In this document: positions 36,093 to 39,312 of the stretch, piece by piece
Layout of the letters: every line of letters begins with the position of its first letter
Numbering within the stretch: position 1 is the stretch's first letter
Assembly (NCBI RefSeq): GCF_913058035.1
Contig: NZ_CAJXPA010000019.1
Location: 1 to 39,312 of the forward strand
DNA: 39,312 nucleotides
Origin: an uncultured Paraglaciecola sp.
GTDB taxonomy: Bacteria > Pseudomonadota > Gammaproteobacteria > Enterobacterales > Alteromonadaceae
Direction: 5' to 3'
Notes under the pieces: generated by a model
Told to the model about the DNA's origin: nothing
The model's input: the letters and a program-made list of their open reading frames with translations, nothing else
Database searches by the model: none
Translations under genes and position numbers: made by a program

Positions 36093-36212
36093 GCACCCTG
36101 CCTAGTTGAACGCGTTCGTTTGACCAAAATGTCGGGAACATTTTGGGACAGCTTCAGCTGTTCGCAAAGCGACAAAGTACAGGACATACTTTGCAATCCG
36201 CCTGGTGCACCA
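36093..36212 (+). repeat. tRNA-like remnant interrupted by a triple-hairpin repeat
   Basis: The left end (GCACCC, then AGTTG) resembles the 5' end of the neighbouring tRNA-Arg, and the right end GGTGCACCA at 36204-36212 is identical to its 3' acceptor end with CCA. Between them lie three small hairpins in a row: CCAAAATGT/ACATTTTGG (36124-36146), ACAGCT/AGCTGT (36148-36161) and CAAAGTA/TACTTTG (36173-36193). It looks like a decayed second tRNA copy, or an attachment-site duplication, with a short palindromic element inside. The arrangement is seen; its origin is inference. Confidence 0.55.
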
Positions 36213-36638
36213 ATTTTAAAAACTTTAATCGGTAGTAAATACTTACTAAATTTAATTTGTGACCAGATTGTGACCAAGGTAAAAATTATCCATCTTATTT
36301 AACACGCTTTTTATCTCTTACCCATATTGTCAAACCATCAGTCTTTTTCATTTCAAATAGGTCGATCGCAGCAAACAGGGATCGCCATAAAGTGATTTAA
36401 GTTAAATGGACGAAACTTTTAGTTTTCAAGATGACATCTCTTAACTGCATCAATAAGCGCTCCTTGTTAACAAATCGGTGGTCAACTAAACAACCATAGC
36501 TTTATCGCATCCATATTTTGGATGATCATCTGTTGTGCTCTGGGATCGGCCGCAACTAAATTGATGTCTATTCGCATCATCTGCATAAGGGTATTGTCAC
36601 GAGAACGAGCAGATTCAGATACGTACGATAATCAGAGC
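36213..36638. other. Island interval without supported genes
   Basis: About 425 nt of A+T-rich DNA between the tRNA-like remnant and the transposase fragment. No gene, hairpin or clear insertion-sequence end could be placed, though the left end of the IS should lie here. Confidence 0.4.
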
Positions 36639-36860
36639 ATGAAAAATACTAATATTTATGCCAGATATCGCTATCCACTCCAAATTATCAGTCACACTGA
36701 GTGGTTTTATCATAGATTTATCCTTAGCTTCCGTGACATCGAAGAATTTCTGGCAGCAAGAGGTATCTCCTTCAGCTACGAAACCATCAGAAACTGGAGC
36801 TATAAATTAGGCCAAAGGTATTGTAGCCAAATTAGGAAGAACCGAGGGAATGTAGATTAA
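36639..36860 (+). pseudogene. IS6-family transposase, N-terminal fragment
   Basis: About 73 codons from ATG 36639 give YRYPLQIISHTEWFYHRF, LSFRDIEEFLAARGISFSYE, TIRNWSYKLGQRY, which is the N-terminal helix-turn-helix region of IS6/IS26-type transposases. Full-length enzymes are about 230-240 aa; here a stop follows at NRGNVD, before the WHLDE catalytic strand, and the DDE domain is not found downstream. So it is a remnant without activity. The flanking terminal repeats could not be identified. Confidence 0.75.
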
Positions 36861-36976
36861 GTGATCTTCCTCTAAATATGTAGACACTTCTTTGACTTGT
36901 AAACAACACATATGGGATCCACTACTTTGGCGGTTCTATGTACCTTTGTTCACTACCCATTATGACTAGCTGTTTA
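36861..36976. other. Junction between IS6 remnant and HipA remnant
   Basis: Short non-coding stretch where the two fragments converge. No feature seen. Confidence 0.3.
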
Positions 36977-37387
36977 TCACAACTTTTTGGCCGCTTGTTT
37001 TCTCAGACCGGAAAAGATGGCCTCTGCGATATAGGCTGGAAAGTTATTCGTCATTTTACCTTCGACTTTAGCAATGGCGCTTTCAACATTATCAATAAAG
37101 TATTCGTAGTGGGATATAGCTTTATCTATAGGGTACTTTAGATGCTCGGCAGTCGAAACAAAATGACGAGGCTGAATATTGCTCCACTTCCAATGGGTGT
37201 TTCTGCCTTTTAGAGACATCGCCATTTTGATCTTTTGTGGCTGTAAGAATTTTTTCGACATCACAGGAAACGCTGACAAGATGTCATATAGTGGTGTCAT
37301 GCGGTATCGGTTTTCAGGCTCTAAGAATACGCTGAAATTCTTACCATGACCGTCAATAGCAGCGATTAACCAAGTACCTCCTGACAT
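36977..37387 (-). pseudogene. hipA: HipA-family kinase, C-terminal fragment
   Basis: 136 codons matching the last third of HipA toxins. WLIAAIDGHGKNFSVFLEP carries the catalytic Asp-Asn (DGHxKN) and RMTPLYDILSAFP the metal-binding Asp; the helical end follows. The N-terminal lobe with the ATP loop, about 300 residues, is missing, and homology begins abruptly at Trp6 of this frame, so it is a broken gene. It lies convergent to the IS6 remnant and upstream of nothing else hip-like. Whether it comes from the same locus as the HipA/HipB pieces at 12.5 kb cannot be told. Confidence 0.75.
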
Positions 37388-37427
37388 GAAAGAGAATGAA
37401 TTTTAATCTCAAATGTGAACCAATATT

Positions 37428-37922
37428 TTGCCAAATGTGGGCGTCAAAACGGCAACTAAAGTACAGTATATGTTTTCGCGGGGGCCTATATTGGTTGTTT
37501 TCAACCTCTATTTTCAACGACTATTTTCAACCACTATTTTAAGCATTTTCTGTGGCGTGACCGTCACCATCGGTGTTAATCGTTGTAAATCGGCATGTTG
37601 CCGAGTTTCTTTGAAAGCCTCTATATACGTGAGTTTAACGTTTTTCGCCGGGGTACACCGCTTAAAACCTTTTCGCCGTGGCGCTCAGATTTACAACAAT
37701 CCCAATCGTCTAAGTAGTGCTTCAGCACAACACATTTTGCAATTAAGTCATTTAATGTGCATCACAACCACTTATTTTGGCTCAGTAAGTAGAGCAAAAA
37801 AATGGTTCGCTCAAAATAACATCGTTCTCGACGCAAAACCGATCGAACTGTGCAGTACCGCCCAAGGTATTAAACAAATCGAAAATTCGATCATGAGACT
37901 TACACATGGCATGACTGCTTAA
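37428..37922 (+). pseudogene. ParS/MbcA-type (DUF2384) antitoxin relic
   Basis: Only the C-terminal half is recognisable: LSSASAQHILQLSHLM, then YFGSVSRAKKWFAQNN (about 117-131) and LDAKPIELCSTAQGIKQIEN to MRLTHGM. This is the DUF2384 toxin-binding domain (pattern FG..A..W......L....P..L....G...V...L.R...G) of Xre/MbcA/ParS antitoxins, which pair mostly with RES toxins. The first 75 or so codons, with a 13-bp tandem repeat, do not look like the expected Xre domain, and no toxin gene follows, so this is most likely a decayed antitoxin. Confidence 0.65.
37508..37540. repeat. 13-bp tandem repeats
   Basis: CTATTTTCAACGA, CTATTTTCAACCA and the start of a third copy (CTATTTT) run directly after one another; a weaker related unit precedes them. 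Confidence 0.75.
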
Positions 37923-38280
37923 GTAATAAAATATGGATTTTGTATGACTTTAAATGGCACAGACTGTGTAAAAACTCCAATGAACATATTAATCACGCAA
38001 TGCTTCGTAAAATGTGTATTTGATTGGTTAGAAAATTTAGTCGGATTTTAATGTAGAACACATATTCACATCAATTTTTGTTCAAATGTTGGTTTGAAAA
38101 TAGTTTTCACATAGCCTGGACACAAACTTCACCGTCAGGTCTAACGTTCGACTATCCGGTATTAGGCTCATAGGAGCCAGTCGGTCACTAGCTAAGAAGC
38201 CTGCGAAAGTATGATACTAAATTGTCAATCTACAGTTGGGAGACAGAACAGGTCTCTAGTTTTACCAGTATGTCTGGTTG
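37923..38280. other. Interval before the RES toxin gene
   Basis: About 358 nt with no gene supported. A nested palindrome lies at 38149-38183: GGCTC/GAGCC around ATAG, with outer arms CGACT/AGTCG. It could end the leftward RES transcript, but no T-run is seen. Confidence 0.4.
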
Positions 38281-38970
38281 CTATAAGCAAACTTTCGATA
38301 CACTAAGTACGTTTACAATTTTATTCTCTTTCTTTCGCCACTGATATTTAAAATGTTCTGTTTGTACAGGTAGGCTGAGCGCTTTTGGATTGAACACCGC
38401 GACACATTCTCCACCAACATGTCGAACACTGTTATAAACCAAACCATCAGTTCCGTTATCTCGCATTCTTTTCGCAAATGATTGGGGGATGGCGTAATCC
38501 TCTTCATCGTGCAGTCCATTAAATGCAATGCCGCGTATATCGTGCAAAGGTGACACCACGCGATTCACGTAGCAGCGCATCGTAATTTCAGTGTCTGGCT
38601 CATTTGTCCGTCTTAAGAAATTTTCACGATGAAATACCGTCTCTTTTATGGCTGTGTTTAAGTATTTGGCGCCATAGTAAACGCCGTAATTCGTACCGTC
38701 TGTAAACCGACTTGGTATTCCTATATGGGTAAAAGCCGCCATGACTGGAGTCGAGCCCACACCGCTTATACGTTGCTCCAACGGCACTAAGTTTAAGTCG
38801 CCCACTTCTTGTCTTATACGATCATTCGTCAATGATTCAATTGCATAGGCCATATCGAGATCGTCAGGGTCAACCACTTCTTCGAACAAACCTATAGGGG
38901 GGAACTGACTGGGAATAAGCCTGTGCAGCTTATCCCAATCTAATATGACAGTATCAACCACGTTGAGCAT
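38281..38970 (-). CDS. RES-domain NAD+-degrading toxin
   Basis: 229-aa toxin of the RES family, whose members deplete NAD+ by phosphorolysis or hydrolysis and halt growth. The family's conserved residues are seen: Arg88 in SRFTDGTNYGVYYGAKYL, Glu110 in TAIKETVFHRENFL, Ser181 in GLVYNSVRHVGG, and the closing CVAVFNPKAL. The length is a bit above small RES toxins (about 150-230). Its ATG overlaps the antitoxin's end by 17 nt, the typical arrangement of Xre-RES operons. It appears intact. Confidence 0.88.
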   Translation of the reverse strand: MLNVVDTVILDWDKLHRLIPSQFPPIGLFEEVVDPDDLDMAYAIESLTNDRIRQEVGDLNLVPLEQRISGVGSTPVMAAFTHIGIPSRFTDGTNYGVYYGAKYLNTAIKETVFHRENFLRRTNEPDTEITMRCYVNRVVSPLHDIRGIAFNGLHDEEDYAIPQSFAKRMRDNGTDGLVYNSVRHVGGECVAVFNPKALSLPVQTEHFKYQWRKKENKIVNVLSVSKVCL

Positions 38971-39312
38971 CCAAATAACGCCTTGTTTCTAATAACTGCA
39001 TCATGCTTCCCTTGGCCATATAGTCCAGAGCAGATAGGCCATCAAATGCCTCATTCTCTTTAGTAGGCCATGCATCGGCTTGCTCTCTGGTGGGGAATAG
39101 CACACCTAATGCTTTGTAAATGCCCATGATGTAAGAGCAGCGTTCAAGCGTGTCTATTGATATCGTGCTTGCCTCACCTTTTTTCCATTTATAAAACGTA
39201 CCTTGAGAGGGAAAGCCCAATAAAGCTATTTGTGTTTGGTTTTTTACGACCCACTTCTCCATAATGTTGAAAAAGGTTTTCAGAGCGACGGATGCAGCTT
39301 TTTGTTTATCCT
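38954..39312 (-). CDS. Xre/MbcA/ParS-type antitoxin (partial at window edge)
   Basis: Antitoxin to the downstream RES toxin. The frame is open through to the right edge: codons upstream of the ATG at 39262 continue KAASVALKTFFNI, which belongs to the N-terminal helix-turn-helix, so the true start lies beyond 39312. Visible features are LGFPSQGTFYKWKKGEAS (Xre-like), LERCSYIMGIYKALGVLFP, and the DUF2384 domain DGLSALDYMAKGSMMQLLET, ending RRYLDAQRG, the segment that plugs the toxin pocket in known complexes. Autoregulation of the operon is expected for the family. Confidence 0.85.
   Translation of the reverse strand, partial: DKQKAASVALKTFFNIMEKWVVKNQTQIALLGFPSQGTFYKWKKGEASTISIDTLERCSYIMGIYKALGVLFPTREQADAWPTKENEAFDGLSALDYMAKGSMMQLLETRRYLDAQRG

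Noticed and set aside
36029..36302. Frames on both strands over the tRNA-like remnant (60 and 82 codons)
   Set aside because: They run through the three hairpins and tRNA remnants; the apparent coding is an effect of the palindromes.
38141..38183. GTCTAAC (minus strand GTTAGAC, a good attC core) near a palindrome
   Set aside because: A second core site and paired arms could not be found within 150 nt, so it is not enough for an attC.
1..39312. CRISPR array, rRNA operon or prophage structural genes
   Set aside because: No regularly spaced direct repeats, no rRNA sequence and no phage capsid or tail genes were seen.

Overview
The window looks like a chromosomal segment from a marine gammaproteobacterium of the order Alteromonadales, most likely an Alteromonadaceae member of the Glaciecola/Paraglaciecola/Alteromonas type. 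This is inferred from the A+T-rich base composition, the gmk-rpoZ-spoT...recG gene order, the hemCDXY cluster near cyaY, an ice-binding-like secreted protein and a chromosomal-integron type integrase. No marker gene in the window fixes the species.

Layout. Positions 1-2850: a membrane GGDEF/EAL c-di-GMP protein, open at the left edge. 3.5-5.0 kb: a YigZ protein and an EamA-type transporter. 5.4-8.6 kb: a two-gene secreted-protein unit, a large DUF3494-like/GEVED/LruC protein followed by a lipoprotein. 9.3-11.8 kb: a tandem-fused class III CoA-transferase. 12.5-12.9 kb: wrecks of a HipA/HipB toxin-antitoxin locus. 13.0-15.8 kb: a small chromosomal integron, with four leftward cassettes, attC-like sites, an attI region, a LexA box and a divergent intI whose 3' half is deleted. 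15.7-16.9 kb: a flavoprotein. 17.5-18.4 kb: a LysR regulator. 19.7-27.5 kb: rsmJ, recG, a peroxiredoxin-like protein, ridA, spoT, rpoZ and gmk, all leftward. 27.7-35.6 kb: cyaY, an esterase, YHS and DUF2914 exported proteins, hemC-hemD-hemX-hemY and a class II cyclic nucleotide phosphodiesterase, all rightward. 35946-36022: tRNA-Arg(CCG). From there to the right edge is an island-like stretch: a decayed tRNA-like second copy split by a triple-hairpin repeat, an IS6-type transposase fragment, a HipA C-terminal fragment, a ParS/MbcA-type antitoxin relic, and an apparently intact RES/Xre toxin-antitoxin pair running off the edge.

How the parts relate. The conserved blocks are housekeeping: stringent response, recombination, rRNA methylation and tetrapyrrole synthesis. 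The accessory parts cluster in two places: the integron with its hipBA wreck (12.5-15.7 kb) and the tRNA-Arg island (36-39.3 kb). The integron is the most informative feature. Its geometry is classical (intI divergent from the cassettes, SOS box over the intI promoter, core-site repeats bounding cassettes), but the recombinase lost its C-terminal catalytic residues when sequence downstream of the neighbouring flavoprotein gene was joined to it. The cassettes should therefore be fixed in place unless another integrase acts in trans. One cassette protein carries a ParB/sulfiredoxin-like DGxHR motif. The window also holds at least six short tandem duplications (10-15 bp units), several at or just after stop codons.
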